DNA from: Sandaracinus sp.
Lineage (GTDB): Bacteria; Myxococcota_A; Polyangia; Polyangiales; Houyiibacteriaceae
Direction of reading: 5' to 3'
DNA length: 64,000 nt
Assembly (NCBI GenBank): GCA_002699025.1
Contig: PABA01000060.1
Span: forward strand, 1 to 64,000
Notes under the pieces: model-generated
What the model saw: the letters and a program-made list of their open reading frames with translations, nothing else
The model's database searches: none
Told to the model about the DNA's origin: nothing
Program-made: the position numbers and the translations under genes
In this document: positions 1 to 8,906 of the stretch, in pieces
Layout: each line of letters starts with the position of its first letter
How positions within the stretch are numbered: position 1 is the first letter of the stretch

Positions 1-91
1 CCGCAGGACTCCCGGAGCGCGTCCGCAGGACGCCCCGAGCGCGCGTCCGCAGCACGCCCCGAGCGCGTTCGCTGGACTCCCCGGAGAGCGT
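1..91. repeat. imperfect ~23 bp tandem repeat at left edge
   Basis: About four imperfect copies of a 22-24 bp unit built on CCGCAGGACGCCCCGAGCGC lie at the extreme left of the window, before the 3' end of the DUF1343 gene. The copies differ by point changes and by one or two bases in length. No coding frame in it looks real. It may continue to the left of the window. Confidence 0.6.
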
Positions 92-126
92 ACGGGGCGG
101 ATGGATCCGCTCTCGGCGGACGAGGC

Positions 127-1289
127 TCAGTAGCGCAGCACGGCCTGGCGGGCCTCGGCGAAGCGGGCTGCGCCCTCCGCGTCCTTCGCCAGATAGGCCT
201 CGAGGTCGGCGCCGGCGTTCACCAGCTGCCGGTACTCGGGACCGCCGGTCAGGAGATCGATGGCGGGCCGGCTCGTCTCGTACTCGTACTCTTCGGTGCG
301 CCACGGAAACACGTCGTCCGGCCGCTGCTGGAGCGCCGCCGCGATCCACCGCAGGTACGCCTGGTAGCTCCGAAACCGCTCCCGGTCGCTCACGTGCACC
401 TGCACCCCGCCGCAGGTCGCCTTCGCGTGCTTCTGGAAGGTCGGCTCGAAGGCCAGCGGACGCAACGTCGCGCCCTCCACCTCGATCTCGGCCAGCTCGG
501 CCCCAGCGACGCCGGGCGCGCCCCAGATCTCGAAGGGCCGCGTCGTCCCCCGCCCCTCGCTCAGCGTCGTCCCCTCGATCACGCAGCCGCCCGGGTACAC
601 GGTCGCCGTGTCGAGCGTCGGCATGTTCGGCGAGGGCAACACCCAGGGCAGCCCGGTCTCGTCGAACCACATGCGCCGCTCCCAGCCGCGCAGCTCGACC
701 ACCCGCAGCGCCGCCTCGTCGATGCCCTCCCGGCACCGCACCCACTCGCACATCTCGCCGATCGTCAGCCCATGCCGCACGGCCACGTCGTAGAGCCCGA
801 CGAACGACCGGTACCCCGGCCGCTGTGGCATCCCCTCCACCACGGCCCCACCGATCGGGTTCGGCCGGTCGAGCACCACGGTCTCGACCCCGGCCTTCGC
901 CGCCACGCGCAGCATGAACGCCGCCGTCCACACGAAGGTGTAGTAGCGGCTCCCCACGTCCTGCAGGTCGACCACCACCGCGTCGAGCCCCTCGAGGTCG
1001 CTCGCCTTCGGGTGGAGCTCGGCCGCCGTCGACCCGTAGAGGCTCACCACCCGCAGCGCCGCCTCCGCGGAGCCCTCGACCCCGGCCATGTCCTGCGCCG
1101 TGCCGGCCCAGCCGTGCTCGGGCCCGAAGAGCACCCGGACCTCCGCCAGCTCCTGGAGCAGCGGCAGCGCGTGCCGAAGCCGCCGGTCCACGCTCGCCGG
1201 GTGCGCCAGGAGCCCGATGCGCTTGCCCGCGATCGCCTCCCGCACCCCGCCGTCGTCGGCGACGATCCGGTCGAGCCCGGTCGCGACGC

Positions 1290-1293
<4 letters not shown>
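127..1293 (-). CDS. DUF1343 / NamZ-like exo-beta-N-acetylmuramidase family protein
   Basis: The 388-residue protein has family hallmarks of DUF1343 (Pfam PF07075): an N-terminal [12 protein letters not shown] segment, FGPEHG near residue 55, [12 protein letters not shown] near residue 95, LDRPNPIGG and the SPNMPT block near residue 190. Characterised members (NamZ) release terminal MurNAc from peptidoglycan fragments, so a role in wall recycling is likely. No signal peptide is visible, so cytoplasmic action is inferred, unlike the secreted Bacillus enzyme. The chosen start is a GTG at 1293 that overlaps the pyrB stop (GTGA), so translation is probably coupled to the pyr genes. A longer frame upstream only shadows pyrB. 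Pairing a wall-recycling enzyme with pyrimidine genes could reflect supply of UDP-sugars, but that is speculation. Confidence 0.85.
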
Positions 1294-2239
<946 letters not shown>

Positions 2240-2243
<4 letters not shown>

Positions 2244-2767
2244 TCGATGATCGCGGCGTCCTCGTCGCTCGGCGCCCCGCCGATCTCCACGGCGACCTTG
2301 GCGCCGGCCGGCACCTCGACGGTCTTGCCGACGAAGTCCGCCGCGATCGGGAGCTCGCGTCCCCCCCGGTCGAGCAGCACCGCGAGCCAGACGCGGCGCG
2401 GGCGGCCGAAGTCCATCAGGCAGTCGATCGCCGCGCGGATCGTGCGCCCGGTCTGGAGCACGTCATCGACGAGGACGACGTCGCGGCCGTGGGGATCGAA
2501 GGGCACGACGCTCGGGCCGATCTTCGGGTCCGGCAGGGCGGTCGCCGCGTCGTCCCGGTAGAGGGCGATGTCCACGGTCCCGACGGGCACCTCGCGCCCC
2601 TCGGCCTCGCGAATCGCCGCCGCCAGCCGCTCGGAGAGGCCGACGCCGCCGCGCCGCACGCCCACGAGGGCCACGGACTCGGCGCCCCGCGTCGCCTCGA
2701 CGATCTCGGAGGCGATGCGACGAATGGCCCGGCCGACCGCGTCGGCGTCGAGGAGCACCTCGCTCAC
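2240..2767 (-). CDS. pyrR: bifunctional pyr regulator / uracil phosphoribosyltransferase
   Basis: The 175-residue type I phosphoribosyltransferase carries the PRPP motif [14 protein letters not shown] at about residues 96-109 and a VGVRRGG loop near residue 36, as in PyrR. In Bacillus, PyrR binds pyr leader RNA with UMP and causes attenuation; in mycobacteria it acts at the ribosome binding site. It also has uracil phosphoribosyltransferase activity. Here it opens the operon. The start is GTG at 2767, only 7 nt after a good -10 hexamer, so the message seems to have no leader. A second in-frame GTG three codons on is possible. Lack of leader RNA means classical attenuation in front of pyrR is unlikely; the RNA target, if any, must be elsewhere. 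Confidence 0.93.
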
Positions 2768-2774
2768 GCCGCCC

Positions 2775-2804
2775 GAGATACGCCGAACCGCCCCACCCCG
2801 TCAA
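2775..2804 (-). promoter_or_regulatory. sigma-70-type promoter of the pyrR operon
   Basis: On the minus strand TTGACG (2804-2799) is followed by an 18 bp spacer and TATCTC (2780-2775). The GTG of pyrR begins 7 nt after the -10, so transcription should start at or next to the first codon. Confidence 0.6.
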
Positions 2805-2894
2805 CGCGAGCGCGCGACCCCCCGCGAAGCGGATGGCTGGGAACCGCGACGAGTGGACTCCCCTGGAGTCTTCTTCAGCGCGAGGCCGAAGGGC

Positions 2895-3473
2895 TCAGCT
2901 CGGCTCGGGCATCTCGCCGGCGATCGGCCCGTTCGCCGGATCGCCGTGGGGCATCTCCTCGCCGGACTCGAGCCGCTCCTGCATCTCGTACTTCGAGGGG
3001 CAGCGCGGCACGAGCTCGCTCGCGAGGAAGGTCCCGTCGGCCTGCAGCTGACCCTGCACGGTCACGGAGATCCCGAAGTCGTCGCGGAAGGTGTCGGGCA
3101 CCACGCACTCGGGGAAGGTGACGGGCATCTCCGCGTCTTCCTTCTCGAGCACGAAGCGCCACTCGCAGGGGTCCTCCCGGAACTGGATCGACCCCTGCCG
3201 CAGATCGCCCTCCACGCGCAGGTTCCGCCCCTGGAACTGCTCCGGGGACTCCACCACCTGGTGGATGGGCGTCGAGTAGGCGAAGGCGTCGCCGGCGTCG
3301 CTGTTCAGCAGCAGGAAGACCACGCCGCCGACCAGCAGGCCGAGCACCAGCCCGATCTTCGCCCAGGGGGGGACGCCGCCGCTCCGCTCCTCGTCGTCCT
3401 CGATGGCCGTCGCCTCGCGCGGCTCGGGGGCCGGGGGCAGCTCGTCCTCGTACTCGTCGTCGCGGGCGCTCAC
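2895..3473 (-). CDS. ccmE: CcmE-type heme chaperone, cysteine variant
   Basis: The 192-residue protein has an acidic cytoplasmic N-terminus (1-35), one membrane helix (about 38-56) and a periplasmic OB-fold domain typical of CcmE, which carries heme from CcmC to the CcmF/H ligase during c-type cytochrome maturation. The usual HxxxY heme-attachment site is replaced by C158-P-S-K-Y162, the CxxxY form known from Desulfovibrio and some archaea. Two further cysteines (C103, C123) lie in the domain. I chose GTG at 3473 because the in-frame ATG at 3569 lies inside the terminator hairpin of the atp operon. No other ccm gene is adjacent. It sits 127 bp upstream of pyrR on the same strand. Confidence 0.85.
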   Translation of the reverse strand: MSARDDEYEDELPPAPEPREATAIEDDEERSGGVPPWAKIGLVLGLLVGGVVFLLLNSDAGDAFAYSTPIHQVVESPEQFQGRNLRVEGDLRQGSIQFREDPCEWRFVLEKEDAEMPVTFPECVVPDTFRDDFGISVTVQGQLQADGTFLASELVPRCPSKYEMQERLESGEEMPHGDPANGPIAGEMPEPS

Positions 3474-3542
3474 GAGACAATTATGTAGCGCCAATCGGCG
3501 CGGAGGGAAGCGCCCGAGAGCAAAACCCCCGCACGCGACGCC

Positions 3543-3587
3543 AAAAAAAGACGAACGCGGCGCCCCCATCTCGGGGACGCCGCGTTC
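3543..3587 (-). terminator. rho-independent terminator after atpE
   Basis: On the minus strand an almost perfect hairpin (arm GAACGCGGCG plus CCCC pairing with GGGG-A-CGCCGCGTTC, one bulged base) is followed by CG and seven consecutive U residues (3549-3543). It lies 51 bp beyond the atpE stop and isolates the Fo genes from ccmE. Confidence 0.85.
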
Positions 3588-3637
3588 AACGACCGTCGCG
3601 CGCGGCCGGTTCCGCGGACTATCCGCGGAGGGGCCGC

Positions 3638-3964
3638 TCAGCCGAGCGGACCAACCCAGCCCGCGGCGATGAGCAGCGCGTAGATGACCAGCGACTCGAT
3701 GAGCGCGAGGCTCAGGAGGAGCGGCGTCTGCAGCTTGTCGGCGGCGTTGGGGTTACGGGCGATGCCCTCGAGGGCGGCGGTCGCGGCGCGGCCCTGGCCG
3801 AGCGCGCCACCGAAGGCGGCGATGCCGATGGCGAGACCGGCGGCGATGGCCTTGAACATCGCGACGTCGTTCTCGTTCGAGGCGGCGACGTCCTGCGCGA
3901 AGGCGGTGCCGGCAACGAAGAGGGTGCCGAAGAAACCGAACGAGCGAAGAATCAGCTTTTTCAT
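3638..3964 (-). CDS. atpE: ATP synthase Fo subunit c
   Basis: The 108-residue proteolipid has two membrane hairpin helices preceded by a signal-peptide-like extension (residues 1-23, ending AFA), so it is longer than the usual 75-90 residues. The ion-carrying carboxylate is E90 in LALIESLVIY; the polar loop is R70-N71-P72. Q57, E90, S91 and Y95 have the same spacing as the sodium ligands Q32, E65, S66 and Y70 of the Ilyobacter tartaricus ring, although the Thr after Ser is Leu here. It is the last gene of the Fo operon and is followed by a terminator. The F1 genes are not in the window. Confidence 0.96.
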   Translation of the reverse strand: MKKLILRSFGFFGTLFVAGTAFAQDVAASNENDVAMFKAIAAGLAIGIAAFGGALGQGRAATAALEGIARNPNAADKLQTPLLLSLALIESLVIYALLIAAGWVGPLG

Positions 3965-4096
3965 GAGGGAGGCTCCTGAATGTGTCTCTCGGGGGTGTGC
4001 GCGACGGTCGGCGGCGGGTGACCCGCCTCGGTGAAAACCGTCGAAAACAGCGTGGGCGCGAGGCCCGGTTCGAGCGGGCCACGAGGGCCCGCGGAA

Positions 4097-4933
4097 TCAA
4101 TGGTGCTCGTGCTCCTCGATGGCGGCGCCGATGTAGACCATCGAGAGCAGGCAGAACACGAGGGTCTGCACGCTGACGACGATGATCCCGAGGAAGTAGA
4201 CGGCCACCGGGAAGGGCAGGAAGAAGGCGCTGGCCGAGAGGCCGAGGAAGGCGCCGAGCACGGCATGGTCGGCGAACATGTTCGCCGTGAGCCGGATGGA
4301 GAGCGTCACCGGGCGCACGATGTGCGAGATGACCTCGATGATGAAGATGAGCGGGGCGAGGAAGATGATCGGCCCCATGAAGTGCTTCAGGTAGTTGCCG
4401 ACGCCCTGCTTCTTGATGCCGTACACGTGCGTGGCGACGAAGATGATGATCGCCATCGCCGCGGTCGTGTTGAGGTTGTCGGTCGGCGGCAGGAAGCCGG
4501 GGAAGAGGCCGAGCGCGTTCGAGAAGAAGATCACGAAGGCGCAGGTCCCGATGAGCGGCAGGAAGTACTTCGCCGCCTCCTTGCCCATCACCGAGGACAT
4601 GAGGTTCAGCACCCCGCCGGTGAAGAGCTCGGTGAAGGTCGGGAGCGTGAGCCGGTCCTCCGGCACGATCGCCTGCTTGGTGTCGCCGAAGCGCGCCTTC
4701 GCCCGGAAGCCCACCCAGAGGAGGAGCAGGAGGACGAAGATGAAGCCCCAGATGTGGAGGACGTCGAAGCGGCCTCCGAAGAACCACTTCTCGTCCGGCG
4801 AGCCGCCGAGGCTCTCGGCGATCGGGGCGTTGATGCCGACCACCGCCTGGCGCAGGCCCTCGTGCAGGCTCTCCGGGAGGAGGCTGAACCAGGACCAGTG
4901 CTCGGGCAGGGCTTCGGCGTGCGTGTCCGCCAT
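4097..4933 (-). CDS. atpB: ATP synthase Fo subunit a
   Basis: The 278-residue integral membrane stator subunit forms the two ion half-channels next to the c-ring. The conserved helix with the essential arginine is visible as RPVTLSIRLTANMFADH (Arg in SIRL, about residue 237), and the last helices end in an EEHEHH tail. The periplasmic/cytoplasmic N-terminus is long, as in many Deltaproteobacteria-type sequences. The gene follows atpI at a 1 bp gap and precedes atpE by about 130 bp, a spacer with no recognisable gene. It completes the membrane sector with atpE; subunit b and F1 must be encoded elsewhere. Confidence 0.96.
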   Translation of the reverse strand: MADTHAEALPEHWSWFSLLPESLHEGLRQAVVGINAPIAESLGGSPDEKWFFGGRFDVLHIWGFIFVLLLLLWVGFRAKARFGDTKQAIVPEDRLTLPTFTELFTGGVLNLMSSVMGKEAAKYFLPLIGTCAFVIFFSNALGLFPGFLPPTDNLNTTAAMAIIIFVATHVYGIKKQGVGNYLKHFMGPIIFLAPLIFIIEVISHIVRPVTLSIRLTANMFADHAVLGAFLGLSASAFFLPFPVAVYFLGIIVVSVQTLVFCLLSMVYIGAAIEEHEHH

Positions 4934-4934
4934 C

Positions 4935-5324
4935 TCAGCTTTCCTCCGGCTGGGCGTCGTGGGGGGCGTTCTCGACCGGGCCCATGAGCTTGGGCCCGAC
5001 GAGCACGCCGAGCACCAGAGCGCCGATGCCGACCGTGAATCCGTCGAAAGAGAGCCCCCAGCGCGTGATCGCGATCCAGCAGAGCGTCATCACGCCGGCC
5101 GTCTTCATACCGGTCATCGCGAGGAACTGGCCGCGCGTCACCTTCCCGGCGGCCATGCCGCGGGAGAGGAAACGCATGATGGTCCAGTTCAGCACGGCGA
5201 CGCCGGCACCGGCCGCCGCGCCGAGGGCCGCGGCGCCGCCCCAGATCGCGTACGCCAGGCCCACGAGCAGGAGGCCCGTGGCGGCGGTCGCGAGGAGGAT
5301 GCGGTCGGTGAGCTGGGGGTTCAT
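4935..5324 (-). CDS. atpI: ATP synthase subunit I-like membrane protein
   Basis: The 129-residue protein has four predicted membrane helices (about 10-30, 36-54, 72-90, 96-112) and no signal peptide, matching the ATP synthase I chain family (PF03899). AtpI homologues help c-ring assembly or act with AtpZ in divalent cation handling. The start ATG at 5324 lies 10 bp after the atpZ stop, and the stop falls 1 bp before the atpB ATG. Longer upstream frames only shadow atpZ. Identification rests on size, topology and position rather than strong motifs. Confidence 0.75.
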   Translation of the reverse strand: MNPQLTDRILLATAATGLLLVGLAYAIWGGAAALGAAAGAGVAVLNWTIMRFLSRGMAAGKVTRGQFLAMTGMKTAGVMTLCWIAITRWGLSFDGFTVGIGALVLGVLVGPKLMGPVENAPHDAQPEES

Positions 5325-5334
5325 GGGGAAGGGA

Positions 5335-5694
5335 TCACTTCGTCGGGGACGTGTCGTCGCTCGCGATGCGCTCTCGCGCGGAGTGTGGGGTCGCGCCGGC
5401 GCCGCGAGAAGCAGCGTCGGTCTCGGTGCGATCACCGTCCGCGGGGTCGTCCGAGGTCGGCGAGGAGCGGGGCCGCGTGTACTTCCACAAGAGGTAGAAG
5501 CCCGCGAAGATCCCCCAGGCGACACCGATGCGCTCGAAGATGGGCGCCGTATCGAAGCGCCCGTCGAGCCACTGACCGCCCTTCACTCCGATCAGGAGGA
5601 AGACGGCCATCTCGATGCCGATTCCGCCGACCCGGCCGAGCGCGCGAACGGACTCGGTGCGGGGCGAGGACACGGTTACCTGACGAGGTGTCAA
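5335..5694 (-). CDS. atpZ: AtpZ-like (AtpI/ATPase gene 1 family) protein
   Basis: The 119-residue protein has two short membrane helices (about 27-45 and 56-74) separated by a GGQWLDGRF loop. This is the layout of the AtpZ / ATPase_gene1 family (PF09527) that opens atp operons and cooperates with AtpI. A hydrophilic, Ser/Thr/Asp-rich tail of about 45 residues follows. The start is uncertain: a TTG at 5694 gives the full length, whereas a GTG at 5673 would lose seven residues. It is the first gene after the promoter at 5730-5758. Confidence 0.7.
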   Translation of the reverse strand: MTPRQVTVSSPRTESVRALGRVGGIGIEMAVFLLIGVKGGQWLDGRFDTAPIFERIGVAWGIFAGFYLLWKYTRPRSSPTSDDPADGDRTETDAASRGAGATPHSARERIASDDTSPTK

Positions 5695-5729
5695 AGAGGC
5701 CGCCGAACCAACGGCGGCAGTCGCGCGGG

Positions 5730-5758
5730 CGTTTAGCGGGCGGCCCCTACCCTGTCAA
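5730..5758 (-). promoter_or_regulatory. putative sigma-70 promoter of the atpZIBE operon
   Basis: On the minus strand a perfect TTGACA (5758-5753) is followed by a 17 bp spacer and TAAACG (5735-5730; 3 of 6 consensus bases). It lies about 36 bp upstream of the atpZ start. Confidence 0.5.
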
Positions 5759-5884
5759 GCGGCCGAGCCCCCTCGCGCGCCTTTCGGGACGGCACGGCCG
5801 AGGCGTCGCCGAACCCCCCGAAGATACGGGCCTCTCGGAGAGCGGCCGGGGCATCGAGGCGAAGCGCCCGCTGCGCCGAAGCGC

Positions 5885-5920
5885 GAAGGCCCGCGACGCC
5901 GAAAAGCGTCGCGGGCCTTC
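5885..5920 (-). terminator. 15 bp GC-rich hairpin beyond glgP, no T-run
   Basis: GAAGGCCCGCGACGC and GCGTCGCGGGCCTTC form a perfect 15 bp stem with a six-base loop, 88 bp past the stop of the minus-strand glgP gene. Neither side has a U-tract, so it may be a Rho-assisted or 3'-end-protecting structure rather than a classical intrinsic terminator. Strand assignment follows the nearest gene end. Confidence 0.5.
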
Positions 5921-6008
5921 GAGAGAACCGGGGCGCGCGCACGGGGCGAGTCCCTCGCGGAACGCGCTCCGAGGAGGCCTTCCGCGATGCCCGGATCGCG
6001 CGCGGCGG

Positions 6009-8192
6009 TCAGCGATGGTCGGCGAGCTGGACGCCGGCGGCCGGGAAGTAGCTGCCGACGGCGTAGTCGCGGACCATCCGATCCGAGTTGAAGCGCCAGG
6101 CGAGCGTCGCGAAGCCGCGCTTGACCCGATGGAGCCACTCCAGCGGCAGGCCGTGCTCGCGCGTATAGAAGAGGGGCTTCACCTCGTCGCGCAGCACGGC
6201 GACCAGCGCCTCGTGGTCGCGGGCGTCCTGGAGCCGGATGTCCTTGTGGACCTCCCCGTCCCCGATCGCGAAGCCGTTCTCCCCGTCCCAGCCCTCGGCC
6301 CACCAGCCGTCCAGGATGGAGCAGTTCAGGCCGCCGTTGAGCACGACCTTCTGGCCGCTGGTCCCGGAGGCCTCGAGCGGGCGCCGCGGGTTGTTCAGCC
6401 AGACGTCCACGCCCCGGGTCAGCCCCCGGCCCACGCCGATGTCGTAGTCGGAGAGCAGGATCACCTTGCCGAGGAAGCGCGGATCGCGCCCCACCTCGAA
6501 GACGCGCTGGATGAGCTTCTTGCCCCCCTCGTCCTTCGGGTGCGCCTTCCCCGCGAAGACGACGCGCATCGGCCGCTCCGGGTCGTTCACCAGCTCGTCG
6601 AGGGCGTCGAGGTCCTTCAAGAGGAGCGCCGCGCGCTTGTAGGTGGCGAAGCGGCGCGCGAAGCCGACGAGGAGCGCGTCCTCGTCCAGGGCCTCCTCGA
6701 GGGCGGCGACCACCTCGGCGCTCTCGCCCCGCTCCCGCGCCTCGGTGGACGCGCGGAGCCGCACGAAGGCGCAGAGGTCGCGCTTGAGCCCGTGACGGAT
6801 CTCCCAGAGGGCGCGGTCGTCGAGCTCGAGGGCCGCCTGCCAGACCTCCGGGTCCCAGGCGCGGTGCGCCCAGCCCGTCGGGAGCACGCCATCGAGGAGC
6901 GTCCGCATGCGCGGCGCCATGAAGGTCGGCAGGTGCACGCCGTTGGTGACGTGCCCGATCGGGATCTCGTGGCGCTTCCGCGCGGGCCAGAGCTCGGCCC
7001 ACATCTCGCGGCTGACGCGCCCGTGCAGGAAGGAGACGCCGTTGACCCGGTGCGCGAAGCGGAGCGCGAGCACCGTCATGCAGAAGGTCTCCTCCTCGTC
7101 CTCGGCGTCGACCCGGCCGAGCGCGAGGAGCGCGTCGTCGTCGAGCCCGAGGCGCTCCGCGAGGGGGCGCAAGTGCGCGAGGACCAGCTCCGGCTCGAAG
7201 CGGTCGTGGCCCGCCGGCACCGGCGTGTGGGTCGTGAAGATCGTCCGGCTCGCCACCTCGTGGCGAGCCTCCTCGATCGAGAGCCCCTCGCGCTCGACGC
7301 GCCGGGCGGCGGCCTCGAGGGCGGCGAAGGCGCTGTGCCCCTCGTTCAGGTGCAGGACGCCCGGGCGGATGCCCGCCGCCTCGAGGGCTCGGAGGCCGCC
7401 GACGCCGAGCAGGAGCTCCTGCCGGATGCGCATCGCGTGGCCGCCCCCATAGAGACGGGCGGTGAGGCGGCGCGTCTCGGCGTCGTTCTCCTCCACGTCC
7501 GTGTCGAGGAGCAGCAGGCGCACGCGGCCGACGCGGGCCTCCCAGACCTGCGCGTGGATCGTCCCCTCCTCGTGCTCGACGGCGACCCGCACGGGCGCGC
7601 CCGCCAGGTCGCGGACGGGGCTGAGGCCCTCGTCGGCGGGATCGACGGCCGGGTAGGTCTCGGTCTGGCGCCCTTCGCCGTCCAGGGCCTGCCGGAAGTA
7701 GCCCTCCCTATAGAAGAGGCCCACGCCGACGAGCGGCAGGCCGAGATCGGAGGCGCTCTTCAGGTGGTCGCCGGCGAGCACGCCGAGGCCGCCCGAGTAG
7801 ATCGCGAGCGACTCGTGCACGCCGAACTCGGCGGAGAAGTAGGCGATGGGCTCGCGGTGGAGCGTGCCCGCCCGGCCCTCGGCCCAGCTGTCCTCGGCGT
7901 CCAGGTAGGCGTGGAGCGCCCGGACGGCCTCGTCGATGGCCCGCTCCAGACCCGTGCGCGCGACCGCGTCGGCCAGCGCGTCGTCGTCCATGCCGTCGAG
8001 CAGGGCGTGCGGGTCGTGGTTCGTGGCCTCCCAGCGGGCCGGATCGAGCGCGCGGAAGATCGTCGCGCCGTCCACGCCCGTGCCCTTCGAGAACCAAGAC
8101 CAGAAGAGGTTGCCGGCGAGCTCTTCGAGCTGCGCGCGCAGTCGCGTCGCCTCGTCGGAGCGCACCTTGGGGTCCCGCCGTTTCGCGTCCAT
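6009..8192 (-). CDS. glgP: alpha-glucan (glycogen/maltodextrin) phosphorylase, GT35
   Basis: The 727-residue enzyme releases glucose-1-phosphate from alpha-1,4-glucans in the cytoplasm. It belongs to the short GT35 branch with a DUF3417-like N-terminus (family TIGR02094): the opening NLFWSW segment, YFSAEFGVHESLAIYSGGLGVLAGDH, LNEGHSAF, THTPVPAGHD and TNGVHLPTF are all visible. The PLP-binding lysine lies in SGTSGQKVVLNGGLN. Start ATG 8192 is preferred over upstream in-frame Mets because GGGGAGAG lies about 6 nt before it. The gene stands alone, with a long spacer upstream that contains palindromes (8318-8345), so operator control is possible. Confidence 0.92.
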   Translation of the reverse strand: MDAKRRDPKVRSDEATRLRAQLEELAGNLFWSWFSKGTGVDGATIFRALDPARWEATNHDPHALLDGMDDDALADAVARTGLERAIDEAVRALHAYLDAEDSWAEGRAGTLHREPIAYFSAEFGVHESLAIYSGGLGVLAGDHLKSASDLGLPLVGVGLFYREGYFRQALDGEGRQTETYPAVDPADEGLSPVRDLAGAPVRVAVEHEEGTIHAQVWEARVGRVRLLLLDTDVEENDAETRRLTARLYGGGHAMRIRQELLLGVGGLRALEAAGIRPGVLHLNEGHSAFAALEAAARRVEREGLSIEEARHEVASRTIFTTHTPVPAGHDRFEPELVLAHLRPLAERLGLDDDALLALGRVDAEDEEETFCMTVLALRFAHRVNGVSFLHGRVSREMWAELWPARKRHEIPIGHVTNGVHLPTFMAPRMRTLLDGVLPTGWAHRAWDPEVWQAALELDDRALWEIRHGLKRDLCAFVRLRASTEARERGESAEVVAALEEALDEDALLVGFARRFATYKRAALLLKDLDALDELVNDPERPMRVVFAGKAHPKDEGGKKLIQRVFEVGRDPRFLGKVILLSDYDIGVGRGLTRGVDVWLNNPRRPLEASGTSGQKVVLNGGLNCSILDGWWAEGWDGENGFAIGDGEVHKDIRLQDARDHEALVAVLRDEVKPLFYTREHGLPLEWLHRVKRGFATLAWRFNSDRMVRDYAVGSYFPAAGVQLADHR

Positions 8193-8317
8193 GTCGTCTC
8201 TCCCCGTCATGGTCGTGCGCACGACGATGGGCCGCCGCGCCTCGTCTCGCCCGCGCGCGGCACCGCGCCGCGCTTCCACGCGCCCCGTGGCGCGCCCGGT
8301 CGAGACCGACCGTCATG

Positions 8318-8345
8318 AGTGACTCTAATCAGAGTTACTAACTCT
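8318..8345. promoter_or_regulatory. nested palindromes upstream of glgP, operator-like
   Basis: AGTGACTCT-AATC-AGAGTTACT (8318-8339, one mismatch) overlaps the perfect 15-mer AGAGTTA-C-TAACTCT (8331-8345). GAGT/ACTC recurs four times in 30 bp. This nested dyad structure is typical of TetR- or GntR-type operator sites. The regulator is not in the window. Confidence 0.45.
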
Positions 8346-8843
8346 CCGAAGGAGCCAGCGCAAGGGGTCGGCGCCAATCGGGGGCAGGCCCGGTCGCCTC
8401 CGCGAGGCTGGCGCACGCGCGCTCGAGCGCCCCGCCTTCGAGCGAGCTCGGCGCGCAAAGGAGGTGGCTCGCCGCCGCCGACGACCAGACCCCGGCCCTC
8501 GACCCACCGCCGCCGGCCTCTTCGACCGGAGCCGGTCCGGGTCCGACGCGACGCGCCCCCCGGCCCGCTTGCCCCCGCCCCGCCGCGCCGAGTAGTACCT
8601 CGGTCCGGAGCTTCTTCCAGGAGGGAGCCGGGCGTCCGAACATGGGCGCGCGGCGCGAAAGGCGAAGAGCGCCGGAGACGGATTGAAGTTCCAGGGAGAG
8701 GTACTAGTACAGCAGGCCGCGACATGAATCCGGGGCTCGGCGCGCCCGTCTTCCCGCGTCCACCGTCCTCACCGCTCCGCGCGGGGGGCGGCGGGGCGAG
8801 GTGGAGCGGGTCACGGCGAAACCCCGATCCATTTCTCGGACAG

Positions 8844-8856
8844 GTGTACTAGACAC
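8844..8856. promoter_or_regulatory. GTGTACTAGACAC dyad before RND exporter
   Basis: A GTGT-ACTAG-ACAC inverted repeat lies about 50 bp before the exporter start, where a promoter would be expected. It shares the TACTAG core with the perfect palindrome at 8701-8710. Confidence 0.35.
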
Positions 8857-8906
8857 AGGGCGCGGCGGGACGGCTCGAGGCCGCTTCGCCGCGCGGAGAC
8901 CCGGAT

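Larger units (their letters stand above)
8193..8906. other. 714 bp gene-free spacer with palindromes between glgP and RND exporter
   Basis: No convincing coding frame was found; all open frames here are Arg/Pro-rich shadows. The spacer holds several TACTA-centred dyads: AGAGTTACTAACTCT at 8331-8345, GTACTAGTAC at 8701-8710 and GTGTACTAGACAC at 8844-8856. They lie near the 5' ends of the two divergent genes. A small RNA cannot be excluded. Confidence 0.6.

Noticed and set aside
3474-3569. ATG 3569 as CcmE start
   Set aside because: It lies inside the atpE terminator stem and would add an improbable extension; GTG 3473 is better.
5689-5694. TTGACA overlapping the atpZ TTG codon as a -35
   Set aside because: No -10 follows at 16-18 bp; the block at 5730-5758 is better placed.
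4395-8318. very long plus-strand open frame across the atpB-atpZ and glgP region
   Set aside because: It is antisense to clearly conserved genes; its sequence is Arg/Ala/Pro/Glu-rich shadow with no domain.
8319-8852. plus-strand frame of 177 codons before the RND exporter
   Set aside because: Arg/Pro/Gly-rich composition with no domain and no ribosome site.
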